Positions 43,411-50,904 of a stretch of DNA of 64,000 bases are shown piece by piece. The DNA is from Acidobacteriota bacterium. GTDB taxonomy: Bacteria > Acidobacteriota > Terriglobia > Terriglobales > Acidobacteriaceae. The stretch is taken from positions 124,001-188,000 of the forward strand of contig JAJXZT010000062.1 in the NCBI GenBank assembly GCA_021779935.1, given 5' to 3'. Below the pieces are notes generated by a model that had not been told where the DNA came from, did no database searches, and saw nothing but the letters and a program-made list of their open reading frames with translations. Every line of letters starts with the position of its first letter. Positions within the stretch are counted from its first letter, which is position 1. Made by a program: the position numbers and the translations under genes.

Positions 43411-43509
43411 GGCGCAGCAGAGTAGCGCGTATTCCGGCCAAATTCCACAGGTACATGCGATATACTGCGCACGAATGCAATCAAAATTGGTTACAAAAGG
43501 GTCGCGGTA

Positions 43510-43800
43510 ATGCCAGCAAATACAGAACCCGAACTTGCCTTTCAAGGTTCCCCCAGCGAATTCATGTCGCTGGAGGAAAAGATCTACCGCACAATTGAGC
43601 TATTGAAGGCGGCGCGCGAAGCCAAAGCAGCGGCGGACCGCGATGTTACGCGGTTGCGGCAGCAGTTGGAGGAACGCGAAGAAGAAGTGGAAACGATGAA
43701 AGCGGAGCTGGTTGCTCTAAAAAAAGATCGCGAGGAAGTGAAATCGCGGGTGGGAAAGATGCTGGAGCAGATGGACTCCATCATCGCCGCGGAATCGTAG
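43510..43800 (+). CDS. ZapB-like coiled-coil protein
   Basis: A 96-residue protein, almost wholly alpha-helical from about residue 20 on: SLEEKIYRTIELLKAAREAK, LRQQLEEREEEVETMKAEL and EEVKSRVGKMLEQMDSIIA. Heptad spacing of hydrophobic residues gives one long coiled coil with a C-terminal LEQMDSI segment, as in ZapB-like division proteins found just before zapA. It starts at ATG 43510. The following zapA starts 22 bases after its stop, and the pair is co-directional, which is the main argument for the name. Sequence similarity of coiled coils is otherwise weak evidence. Confidence 0.65.
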   Translation: MPANTEPELAFQGSPSEFMSLEEKIYRTIELLKAAREAKAAADRDVTRLRQQLEEREEEVETMKAELVALKKDREEVKSRVGKMLEQMDSIIAAES

Positions 43801-43822
43801 GGATTCCGCAAGGGAGAGCGTA

Positions 43823-44137
43823 GTGAGCGAACAGAACGGCAGCATTCGCGTGGAAATCTACGATCAGAGCTACAACCTGCGTGGCTCGGATGCCGAGTAT
43901 ATCCAGAAGCTGGCCGAGATTGTGGACGGCAAGATGCGGGCGGTGGCCGAACATACGGCAACGGTGGACTCGTTGCGCGTGGCGGTACTGGCAGCGCTGA
44001 ACATTGCCGATGAATTTTTGGCCCTGAAAAAGAAGTACGAATCGGTGGCGAGCGAGTATACGCAACGCACGTCGCACCTGCAAAGTGCACTGAATTCGGC
44101 ACTGGACGAAGTAATCCAGGACCGGCGAGCCGGCTAG
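43823..44137 (+). CDS. zapA: Cell division protein ZapA
   Basis: A 104-residue FtsZ-ring-associated protein, which crosslinks FtsZ filaments at the division site. The N-terminal domain has SIRVEIYDQSYNLRGSDAEY and EYIQKLAEIVDGKMRAVAEH, the ZapA signature, followed by VAVLAALNIADEFLALKKKY and a C-terminal helix. GTG 43823 is the start. It follows a coiled-coil gene of ZapB type. A terminator lies 23 bases after the stop. In gammaproteobacteria 6S RNA follows zapA directly; here the 6S candidate is 2 kb downstream. Confidence 0.9.
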   Translation: MSEQNGSIRVEIYDQSYNLRGSDAEYIQKLAEIVDGKMRAVAEHTATVDSLRVAVLAALNIADEFLALKKKYESVASEYTQRTSHLQSALNSALDEVIQDRRAG

Positions 44138-44160
44138 CCGGCTGGCATTCCGAAGATACA

Positions 44161-44184
44161 GGCACGGCGAACGCCGTGCCTTTT
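44161..44184 (+). terminator. Rho-independent terminator after zapA
   Basis: GGCACGGC (44161-44168) pairs with GCCGTGCC (44173-44180), loop GAAC, followed by TTTTCTATT. Confidence 0.85.
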
Positions 44185-44257
44185 CTATTGCGCGAAACGC
44201 CAGGTTGAGAGAAAGTTATCGTCCGCCCACAGGCAATCCAAACCACAGGAGCCCACT

Positions 44258-45907
44258 ATGAGAAATGTGCCGTTGAAAGTATTACTGCTGTGCCTCGCGT
44301 TAGGCACTGCGGGATTTGCACAACAACGCAACACTCCAGAACAGCGCGCGGAGAGAATGGCGCAGCGCCCGCAGGCCAGCCAGGAACAGGCGAAGCACGA
44401 GGAGACGCGACAGCCGCAGGAAAATGCGCGTCGCGAGCAGGCGTCCGAAGCCGCTTCGTCACACGAGATCAAGTGGGACATGACGGAACAGCCGCCGGTG
44501 GTAACGCATCACGAGATTCACATCAACGGCAAGGTACTGAAATACACGGCTACTGCTGGCCGCATGCCGATCATGGGCGTCACGGGCAACATCGAAGCCG
44601 AGATGTTCTACGTGGCTTACACGCTGGACGGTCAGGAGGCAAACAAGCGGCCCCTGACATTCGCGTTCAACGGCGGGCCGGGCTCGGCATCGCTCTGGCT
44701 GCACATGGGTGCGCTGGGACCGCGCCGTGTCGTGCTGCAACCGGATGGCTGGATGCCGGCGGCTCCCTACCGGTTGATGGACAATCCTTACACGCCGCTG
44801 GAGAAGACCGACATTGTGATCGTGGACGCCATCGGCACCGGGTACAGCCGTCCTGCGGATTTGAAAACGGGCAAGAAGTTCTGGGGCGTGCAGGGCGACA
44901 TCGAATCGTTCGGCGAATTCATCCGGATGTACATCAGCCGCAACGAGCGCTGGCTGTCGCCGCTGTTCCTGTTTGGCGAAAGCTACGGCACGACGCGCTC
45001 GGCGGGAATCGCGGGCTACTTGATGGACCACGGCATCGCGCTGAGCGGGGTGAACCTGCTATCGACCGTGCTGGACTTCGAGACGCTCTCGTATTCGCGC
45101 AAGAATGACGAAGCCTTCGTATTGACGCTGCCGACCTACACGATGATTGCGGCCTATCACAAGAAGCTGGCTCCGGATCTCATGCAGGACCTGGCAAAGA
45201 CGCGTGCCGACGTGGAGCACTTCGCTTCGACGGAATACGCGGAAGCACTGGCAAAGGGCGATTCGATTTCGCCGCAGGAACGCGAAGACGTACTCGACAA
45301 GCTGGCGCGGTACACAGGGTTGAGCAAGGACTACCTGGACCGCATGAATCTGCGCGTGGACGTGCGCGGATTTACCTCGCACCTGCTGATCGACCAGAAG
45401 CTGCGGGTTGGAAGGCTCGATGCGCGCTACACGATGCCCGATCCGGTTGGACCATGGAACGATAGTTTCTTTGATCCCTCGGGCGCGGCAACCACGCCGC
45501 CCTTCGTCTCCGTCTTCAACGACTATGTCCGCAATGAACTGGATTACAAGACCGACATGCCGTACTACGTGTCGGCTCGCGACGCAGGACCGGCGGCCGC
45601 GGCGTTCCAGTGGGATTGGGGAACCAGGATGGGGTATCCGGACACGGCCACGATGCTGCGCTCGGCCATGATCAAGGACCCGTACCTGAAGGTGCAGGTG
45701 ATGGAAGGCTACTACGACCTGGCGACGCCTTACTATGCTGCGAACTTCACGATGAACCACATGGATCTGCCGCCGTCATATCGCAAGAACATACAGTATG
45801 CGACGTATGATTCGGGCCACATGGTTTACCTGAATATCAAGGCGCTGGCGAAGCTTCAAACGGACTACGAGCATTTCATCGATGAATGCACTGCCGGCGT
45901 GCAATAA
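44258..45907 (+). CDS. Secreted serine carboxypeptidase (peptidase family S10)
   Basis: A 549-residue exported protein with signal peptide MRNVPLKVLLLCLALGTAGF and a Gln/Glu/Arg-rich spacer up to about residue 65. The alpha/beta-hydrolase carboxypeptidase core has FAFNGGPGSASLWLHMGALG (oxyanion region) and IVDAIGTGYSRP. FGESYGTTR carries the nucleophile Ser242, VMEGYYDLATPYY the Asp, and DSGHMVY the His. All three catalytic residues are present, so it should be an active exopeptidase of the bacterial S10 type, acting in the periplasm or outside. AGGAG lies 8 bases before ATG 44258. It is monocistronic, with its own terminator. Confidence 0.9.
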   Translation: MRNVPLKVLLLCLALGTAGFAQQRNTPEQRAERMAQRPQASQEQAKHEETRQPQENARREQASEAASSHEIKWDMTEQPPVVTHHEIHINGKVLKYTATAGRMPIMGVTGNIEAEMFYVAYTLDGQEANKRPLTFAFNGGPGSASLWLHMGALGPRRVVLQPDGWMPAAPYRLMDNPYTPLEKTDIVIVDAIGTGYSRPADLKTGKKFWGVQGDIESFGEFIRMYISRNERWLSPLFLFGESYGTTRSAGIAGYLMDHGIALSGVNLLSTVLDFETLSYSRKNDEAFVLTLPTYTMIAAYHKKLAPDLMQDLAKTRADVEHFASTEYAEALAKGDSISPQEREDVLDKLARYTGLSKDYLDRMNLRVDVRGFTSHLLIDQKLRVGRLDARYTMPDPVGPWNDSFFDPSGAATTPPFVSVFNDYVRNELDYKTDMPYYVSARDAGPAAAAFQWDWGTRMGYPDTATMLRSAMIKDPYLKVQVMEGYYDLATPYYAANFTMNHMDLPPSYRKNIQYATYDSGHMVYLNIKALAKLQTDYEHFIDECTAGVQ

Positions 45908-45931
45908 CCGAACGACGGCAATAATCTGACG

Positions 45932-45959
45932 GGCGGCCTGAACTGGCCGCCTGTTTTTT
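45932..45959 (+). terminator. Rho-independent terminator after the S10 peptidase gene
   Basis: GGCGGCC (45932-45938) pairs with GGCCGCC (45945-45951) and is followed by TGTTTTTT. Confidence 0.85.
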
Positions 45960-46101
45960 CGTGGCAAGAAACAAACTCTGGGAGGTTGAGACATGGAGGT
46001 CCGGGAGCGGGCGACTGGCCGGTGGACAAAATGATGTCAAGTAAATAAATGATGGCAGGCCCGCTAAGCACGTGGCTTTCCAACTAATTTCGGCGGCTGA
46101 C

Positions 46102-46131
46102 TTGCGAAACGGCCAGCGGTACCCGTAGCAT
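46102..46131 (+). promoter_or_regulatory. Putative promoter of the 6S RNA candidate
   Basis: TTGCGA (46102-46107) and TAGCAT (46126-46131) are 18 bases apart. A transcript starting 7-8 bases after the -10 box would begin near 46139, just where the rod-shaped structure begins. Confidence 0.45.
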
Positions 46132-46138
46132 TTGTTTC

Positions 46139-46345
46139 ATGCACGCCGACCTGCGAAGTTGGTGATGCGATGGACACACCACTGCTGAACCGATAACGTC
46201 AAATAGGGTGCCCGACTCGACAATTGATCCGGTGAGCTAATGCCCAGTCGCATAGGCCTAATGGATCACGGAGGGCGCCCACCTGGTGAGAGGGTTCACA
46301 GAGCCCCATCGCACACGGCCAAGTGGGCCGGCGTTCTGTTTCTTC
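46139..46345 (+). ncRNA. ssrS: 6S RNA candidate (rod-shaped structured RNA)
   Basis: This non-coding interval folds end to end. Helices: CGCCG (46144-46148) with CGGCG (46329-46333); TTGG (46159-46162) with CCAA (46319-46322); GCGATGG (46167-46173) with CCATCGC (46306-46312); CTG-TGAACC (46182-46191, one bulge) with GGTTCACAG (46293-46301). Then GGGTGCCC (46206-46213) pairs with GGGCGCCC (46273-46280) and TGATCC (46225-46230) with GGATCA (46263-46268). Between the last two outer helices is a large two-sided bubble (46192-46205 and 46281-46292) at about the middle. The right side of the bubble can form a small CCT/AGG hairpin. Length near 190-200 and this layout are those of 6S RNA, which sequesters housekeeping-sigma RNA polymerase. 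CCGATA at the left bubble and CACCT...AGGGTTCA at the right recall E. coli ssrS. A T-rich stretch ends it. Confidence 0.55.
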
Positions 46346-46417
46346 CGCGATTTGGAGCCGATGGCCTTCAAGTGGTGCCTTTCACTGTTTGTACAGCCAT
46401 AAACCCCAGCCAGCATC

Positions 46418-46423
46418 TAAAAT
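46418..46423 (+). promoter_or_regulatory. Possible -10 box of a leaderless lgt transcript
   Basis: TAAAAT ends 6 bases before the lgt GTG start. No Shine-Dalgarno sequence is visible, so the mRNA may begin at or very near the start codon. No good -35 box at 17 bases was seen. Confidence 0.3.
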
Positions 46424-46429
46424 AGTATT

Positions 46430-47230
46430 GTGTTCCCTCGACTCTTCCACATAGGCAGTTACTACCAGCCGACGTATGGCGTGATGGCCGCACTTGGCCT
46501 GATCGTCGGCATGACCGTGGTCTTTTACCTCGCCAAACAGCAGGGCATTGATCCCGACAAGATGTGGAACCTGGGCGCGATTGCCATTTTTTCCGGCATC
46601 ATCGGCGCAAAGGTTCTGATGATTCTTGTCGACTTCACGTATTACATGAATCACCTGGGCGAGCTGTTCAGCGTGGCCACACTGTTGCAGTCGGGTGGCG
46701 TTTTCTCTGGTGGGCTGGTACTGGCGGTTGTTTGCGGCGGGTGGTATGTCTGGAAAAATCAGATCCCCTTCCTGCGCGCGGCAGATGTCTTCGCGCCAGG
46801 CATCGCAATTGGACATGCGCTGGGCCGCGTCGGTTGTTTCGCGGCAGGCTGCTGCTGGGGCAAGCCGACCACCGTGCCATGGGGCATCACCTTCACGAAT
46901 CCGCTGGCGCATGAACTGGTGGGCACACCGCTGGGCGTCAAGCTCCAACCGACGCAGCTCTACGAGATGGTGGCGGAAATCATCAACTTCGTGATCCTGC
47001 TGCTGCTGATCCGGAAGAAGAAGTTCGAAGGACAGATCATGGGGCTGTACCTGTTTCTCTACGGCGTCGAGCGCTTTGTAATCGAATTCTGGCGCGGCGA
47101 TCCGGGACGGGGCGAAGTATTCGGCGGAGCGTTGAGCGGAACGCAGTTGATCGCAATCTTCATGGTGATCACCGGCGGAGTGCTGTGGATGATGCGTCGA
47201 CCTCTGCATGAGCCAGCCGCGGCGAAATAA
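46430..47230 (+). CDS. lgt: Phosphatidylglycerol--prolipoprotein diacylglyceryl transferase
   Basis: Lgt (266 residues), the inner-membrane enzyme that adds diacylglycerol to the lipobox cysteine of prolipoproteins. Seven or so hydrophobic helices are visible. The family signatures are GVMAALGLIVGM, FSGIIGAKVLMIL, QSGGVFSGGLVLAV, HALGRVGCFAAGCCWGKPT (the variant GRxGCFxxGCC form), LQPTQLYEMV and GLYLFLYGVERFVIEFWRGD. The N-terminal YQPTYGVMA places the start at GTG 46430. No Shine-Dalgarno sequence is seen. It is followed by a terminator-like hairpin and rluD. Confidence 0.94.
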   Translation: MFPRLFHIGSYYQPTYGVMAALGLIVGMTVVFYLAKQQGIDPDKMWNLGAIAIFSGIIGAKVLMILVDFTYYMNHLGELFSVATLLQSGGVFSGGLVLAVVCGGWYVWKNQIPFLRAADVFAPGIAIGHALGRVGCFAAGCCWGKPTTVPWGITFTNPLAHELVGTPLGVKLQPTQLYEMVAEIINFVILLLLIRKKKFEGQIMGLYLFLYGVERFVIEFWRGDPGRGEVFGGALSGTQLIAIFMVITGGVLWMMRRPLHEPAAAK

Positions 47231-47282
47231 GAATCGCGGCGGCGCTGTAGTGAACGAGTGTTGCGATTCGGAAATCCGCTGG

Positions 47283-47310
47283 ACGCCCTCTGTGAGAGGG
47301 CGTTTGGCTT
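47283..47310 (+). terminator. Terminator after lgt
   Basis: ACGCCCTC (47283-47290) pairs with GAGGGCGT (47296-47303), followed by TTGGCTTT. It is one reason for rejecting rluD starts upstream of 47330. Confidence 0.6.
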
Positions 47311-47329
47311 TACGGAAACGAATCTGACG

Positions 47330-48445
47330 ATGCCGGCGAAAACAATGATCGATCGGGACATGGAAGCGGACGAGGAAGTCGAATCGCCGGAGACTGACGG
47401 CGAAGCGGGATATCCCTCCGAGCTGCTTGCCACGGAAGACGATGCCGGCCTGCGGCTTGACCAATTCCTCGTCTCGCACCTTTCCGGCGTCAGCCGCGCG
47501 CGCGTACAGCAACTGATTGAACAGCAGAAAATCCTGGTGGATGGAAAACACGCGAAGCCCTCGCTCAAACTGAAGGGCAGCGAACGCATCGAGGTGCTGG
47601 GCCGCCTACAGTTGGAACCTCTGCGGGCGGAGCCTGAAGACATCCCGCTTGACGTGATCTACGAAGATAAGGACCTGGCAGTCATCAACAAGCCAGCGGG
47701 CATGATGGTGCACGCGGGCAACGGCAGCACGGACAGCGTGCGAAATCGCGGAACGCTGGTCAACGCACTGCTGTTTCGCTTCAAGAAGCTTTCGGAAAGC
47801 GGCGGCGACTTGCGGCCGGGAATTGTGCACCGCCTCGACAAGGAAACCAGCGGCCTCATCGTGGTGGCAAAAAACGATTTGGCGCATCAGCGCTTGGCGG
47901 AACAGTTCGCAACCCGTGGCGTAAAGAAGAAGTATGTCGCCCTGGTGCACGGATGGCCCAGCCACGACCGGGGAACGATCAATGCGCCGATCCAGCGGGA
48001 CCGGCAGAACCGCACGCGCATGACGACTCGCGGTAGCGCCGGACGGGAAGCAGTTTCCCACTACGAAGTGGTGGAACGGTTTGCGTCGCCTTACGGAAAG
48101 TTCGCGCTGGTGGAAGTGAAGATCGACACCGGACGCACCCACCAGATCCGCGTGCACATGGCTTCGATTGGGCATCCGGTGGTGGGAGACACGCTCTATG
48201 GGGCGGCGGAGGTCCTGTCGCCGCACGCGCTGGCCCGCGAAGCGCATGGCACACCGGTGTCGGTGAGAACCGAAGCGAAGAAGACGCGCGCATCTGAGTC
48301 AAAGACACTCTCATTGCGTAGAAATTTCCTTCATGCGGCGAGCCTGCAATTCACGCATCCCCGCACAAAGAAGGAATTAGCTTTCACTGCACCACTGGCC
48401 GTGGAATTGCAGGAATTCCTGACGAAACTGAAGCTGGCAGGGTGA
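47330..48445 (+). CDS. rluD: Ribosomal large-subunit pseudouridine synthase, RluA/RluD family
   Basis: A pseudouridine synthase of 371 residues acting on 23S rRNA. An acidic N-terminal extension (about 1-35) precedes an S4 RNA-binding domain (LRLDQFLVSHLSGVSRARVQ; LIEQQKILVDGKHAKPSLKL). The catalytic domain has DLAVINKPAGMMVHAG, the RluA signature GIVHRLDKETSGLIVVAK with the catalytic Asp, and TGRTHQIRVHMASIGHPVVGD. It corresponds best to RluD (positions 1911/1915/1917), but RluC-type specificity cannot be excluded. A 40-residue insertion rich in Ala, Glu and Lys lies near the C-terminus (about 290-325). The ATG at 47330 is chosen because an upstream GTG at 47258 would span a terminator. Confidence 0.88.
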   Translation: MPAKTMIDRDMEADEEVESPETDGEAGYPSELLATEDDAGLRLDQFLVSHLSGVSRARVQQLIEQQKILVDGKHAKPSLKLKGSERIEVLGRLQLEPLRAEPEDIPLDVIYEDKDLAVINKPAGMMVHAGNGSTDSVRNRGTLVNALLFRFKKLSESGGDLRPGIVHRLDKETSGLIVVAKNDLAHQRLAEQFATRGVKKKYVALVHGWPSHDRGTINAPIQRDRQNRTRMTTRGSAGREAVSHYEVVERFASPYGKFALVEVKIDTGRTHQIRVHMASIGHPVVGDTLYGAAEVLSPHALAREAHGTPVSVRTEAKKTRASESKTLSLRRNFLHAASLQFTHPRTKKELAFTAPLAVELQEFLTKLKLAG

Positions 48446-48473
48446 CCAAACGCGACCTCAGCGAGGCGCTATA

Positions 48474-48479
48474 TATAAT
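48474..48479 (+). promoter_or_regulatory. -10 box close to the VWFA gene start
   Basis: A consensus TATAAT ends 9 bases before ATG 48489, so transcription would begin at about 48486. The message is therefore nearly leaderless, with no room for a Shine-Dalgarno sequence. The -35 region (48451-48456, CGCGAC) is weak. Confidence 0.5.
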
Positions 48480-48488
48480 GGAAACACG

Positions 48489-49679
48489 ATGAAGAATCGG
48501 CTCATTTTTGTCTGTATTGTGCTGTGCCTGAGCGCAACAGCGGTGTTTGCGCAGAATTCCACCCAGGACCTTCCCTCGGCGCCTTCTTCGACTGTCCAGC
48601 CGAAGAAGTTTCCCGGAGCCCCGCAAACTCCTCCATCGCAAAAGAAACCGGCAACACCGGAAACGGCACCGGCGCAGCCGCAGACGTCGAACCCGCAACC
48701 TGCGGCGGAGCAGGGTTCCAGCACGACACAAACAACGCCCACCGATCAGAAGACTGCGCCGGCGTTCCCGGCGGTTGACGTCTCTCCGCAACAGCCGCAG
48801 CAGAAGCCGCAGACAGATGAGCAGAACGATCAATCGGTCACAACCATCAAGAAGACCGTTAACGAAGTTAACGTCGTCTTCACCGTAACCGACAAGCACG
48901 GCAGGTTCGTGAAGAACCTCAAGCAGGACGACTTTCGAATACTGGACAACGGTAACCCGCCGGCGGCGATCACATCGTTTGAAAGCGAAACCAACCTGCC
49001 GCTCCGCGTGGGCCTGCTGATTGACGCGAGCAACTCGATCCGTGATCGCTTTCACTTTGAACAGGACGCGGCGATTGAATTCCTTAACCAGATCATTCGC
49101 CGGAATTCTGACCAGGCGTTCGTGATTGGATTCGATTCGACGCCGATGGTGACGCAGGATTTTACCGACGACACGGATAAGCTGGCACGGGGCGTGCGGG
49201 AGTTGAGGGCGGGCGGAGGCACAGCGCTGTTCGATGCGATCTACTACGCCTGCCGTGACAAGCTGGCAAACGCGAACTCGGCCACCGGGCGAACGCGCAA
49301 GGCAATCATTCTGCTGACCGATGGCGAGGACAACCAGAGTCGCGTCACGCGTGAAGAAGCGATCGAGATGGCACAGCGCGCAGAAGTGACCATCTACGCG
49401 ATCAGCACGAACATCAGCGGCATCAAGACGCGCGGCGACAAGGTGCTGGAACGCTTTGCGGAGACAACCGGCGGACGCGTGTTCTTCCCGTTCCGCATCC
49501 AGGAGGTCTCGGACGCGTTCTACGCGATCCAGGACGAACTGCGCAGCCAGTATGCGCTCTCCTACAGACCGGCGGATTTTGCGCACAATGGGGAATACCA
49601 CAGCATCCGGATTGAACCGACGCACGACAAGAAGCTGCTCATCCGCGCGAAGAAGGGATATTACGCGCCTACTTCGTAA
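48489..49679 (+). CDS. Secreted VWFA-related (acidobacterial family) protein
   Basis: A 396-residue exported protein. Signal peptide MKNRLIFVCIVLCLSATAVF; residues 30-115 are a Pro/Gln/Thr-rich spacer. The beta entry domain is VNVVFTVTDKHGRFVKNLKQ, followed by DDFRILDNG. A von Willebrand A domain follows, with intact MIDAS LLIDASNSI (DxSxS) and LLTDGEDN. The end SQYALSYRPADFAHNGEYHS and AKKGYYAP is the standard family closure. It probably binds protein or glycan ligands outside the inner membrane; the ligand is unknown. It is the first of three adjacent paralogues, the second of which runs in the opposite direction. Confidence 0.82.
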   Translation: MKNRLIFVCIVLCLSATAVFAQNSTQDLPSAPSSTVQPKKFPGAPQTPPSQKKPATPETAPAQPQTSNPQPAAEQGSSTTQTTPTDQKTAPAFPAVDVSPQQPQQKPQTDEQNDQSVTTIKKTVNEVNVVFTVTDKHGRFVKNLKQDDFRILDNGNPPAAITSFESETNLPLRVGLLIDASNSIRDRFHFEQDAAIEFLNQIIRRNSDQAFVIGFDSTPMVTQDFTDDTDKLARGVRELRAGGGTALFDAIYYACRDKLANANSATGRTRKAIILLTDGEDNQSRVTREEAIEMAQRAEVTIYAISTNISGIKTRGDKVLERFAETTGGRVFFPFRIQEVSDAFYAIQDELRSQYALSYRPADFAHNGEYHSIRIEPTHDKKLLIRAKKGYYAPTS

Positions 49680-49697
49680 GCGCCATGCGCCAAAACC

Positions 49698-49726
49698 AAA
49701 GGCCAGCCCGCGCGGCTGGCCTTTTT
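49698..49726. terminator. Bidirectional terminator between convergent VWFA genes
   Basis: AAAGGCCAGCC (49698-49708) pairs with GGCTGGCCTTT (49714-49724), loop CGCGC, with TTTTTATTT on the right and A-rich sequence on the left. Confidence 0.88.
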
Positions 49727-49766
49727 ATTTGCGGCGCAGGAAGCAGAGCGCGCCGGATGGTGCGAT

Positions 49767-50792
49767 CTACTGCTTCGGTCCGGGAGCGTAATACCCTTTC
49801 CGCGCCTGAACCTTATATTCCTTGTCCACGGTGCGGACATCGACCTTGCGGTACGTGCCGTCGGCTGTCTGGTTAGTGGGCGTGTAACCGATCATGTACT
49901 GGGTGCGGAGTTCCTTCGATATCTCATCAAATGCGGCGCGCAACTTCTCGGGCTTGTTGCCGACGTTGATGACGCGTCCGCCGGTTTCCTCGGCAAGTCT
50001 ACGCATGGCGCTGTCACCGCCATAGAAACCGCCTTGCGAGTAAAAGCCACGGTCCGCAATGAGGATGACGTAGCACATGGCATCGGCCTTCTGCGCCGCC
50101 TCGATTGCTTCCGGCAGATTCTCCTGACTTCCCTCATCCTGGCCATCGGTGAGGATGATCATGGCTTTCCGTCCAACCTGTTCCCTCAATTTGTCATGCG
50201 CAGCAAGGTAAATTGCATCATATAGAAGTGTGCCCTTGGGGCGCGAAACCGGAACGGGGCCCTGACCAAGCCCGGGAATGCCGGCGGCGCCTCCGCCGCC
50301 TCCAGTGTTGATACGGGTCTTGCGCAACGCTGCCCTGAGGTCGCGTCCCGAGGAGGTGAAGTCCTGCAGCAGGTCGACGTTTATGTCGAAGCCGATGAGG
50401 AATGCGAGGTCCTTCGGGGTTAATACCTGATTGAGGAACTCAGCGCCGGCATCCTGTTCCATGCCAAGCACGTTTTGCTGGCTGCCGCTGGTATCGATCA
50501 TCAATCCGAGGGTCAGCGGCTGGTTGGATTCGGCGGCGAAGTACTTGATTGTCTGAGGCTTGCCGTCCTCGGTGACAACAAAGTCATTCTTCGTCAAATT
50601 GGGAATAAGCGCACCGTGCTTGCCCTTGACGTTGAAATAGACGGTAACAACGTTGACGTTGACTTTGAGGGTCTCCAGCGGTTCCTGACTTTCCGGTTGC
50701 TGGGACTGGGGCTGGGATTGTTGAGCAAAAATGGCGCACGGAAGCATGGCCATCGTGAAGAACAACACGGCGGATTTCAGGCTGGCTCGCAT
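49767..50792 (-). CDS. Secreted VWFA-related (acidobacterial family) protein
   Basis: A 341-residue exported protein. The ATG (complement of 50790-50792) gives the signal MRASLKSAVLFFTMAMLPCA; the longer upstream frame is a shadow of the divergent gene. After a Gln/Pro/Ser spacer comes the entry domain VNVVTVYFNVKGKHGALIPN and NDFVVTEDGK. The A-domain has an intact MIDAS LMIDTSGSQ and IILTDGQDEG. A glycine-rich loop (NTGGGGGAAGIPGLGQG) interrupts it at about residue 170. The closing motif is TQYMIGYTPTN and VQARKGYYAPGPK. It is convergent with the preceding paralogue and divergent from the next one. Confidence 0.82.
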   Translation of the reverse strand: MRASLKSAVLFFTMAMLPCAIFAQQSQPQSQQPESQEPLETLKVNVNVVTVYFNVKGKHGALIPNLTKNDFVVTEDGKPQTIKYFAAESNQPLTLGLMIDTSGSQQNVLGMEQDAGAEFLNQVLTPKDLAFLIGFDINVDLLQDFTSSGRDLRAALRKTRINTGGGGGAAGIPGLGQGPVPVSRPKGTLLYDAIYLAAHDKLREQVGRKAMIILTDGQDEGSQENLPEAIEAAQKADAMCYVILIADRGFYSQGGFYGGDSAMRRLAEETGGRVINVGNKPEKLRAAFDEISKELRTQYMIGYTPTNQTADGTYRKVDVRTVDKEYKVQARKGYYAPGPKQ

Positions 50793-50904
50793 AGTGTTCA
50801 GCCGCTGATCGGCGTAATCTAGTATGTAGACGTAAACCACTTCTGTATAGATTAGTTGCTGGACTATTTTGCGGTGGCAGATGGGCGATCCCCGGGGAGG
50901 AACC

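Noticed and set aside
46240-46425. 61-codon open frame on the + strand upstream of lgt
   Set aside because: It lies within the structured-RNA candidate and shows no ribosome-binding site or recognisable sequence.
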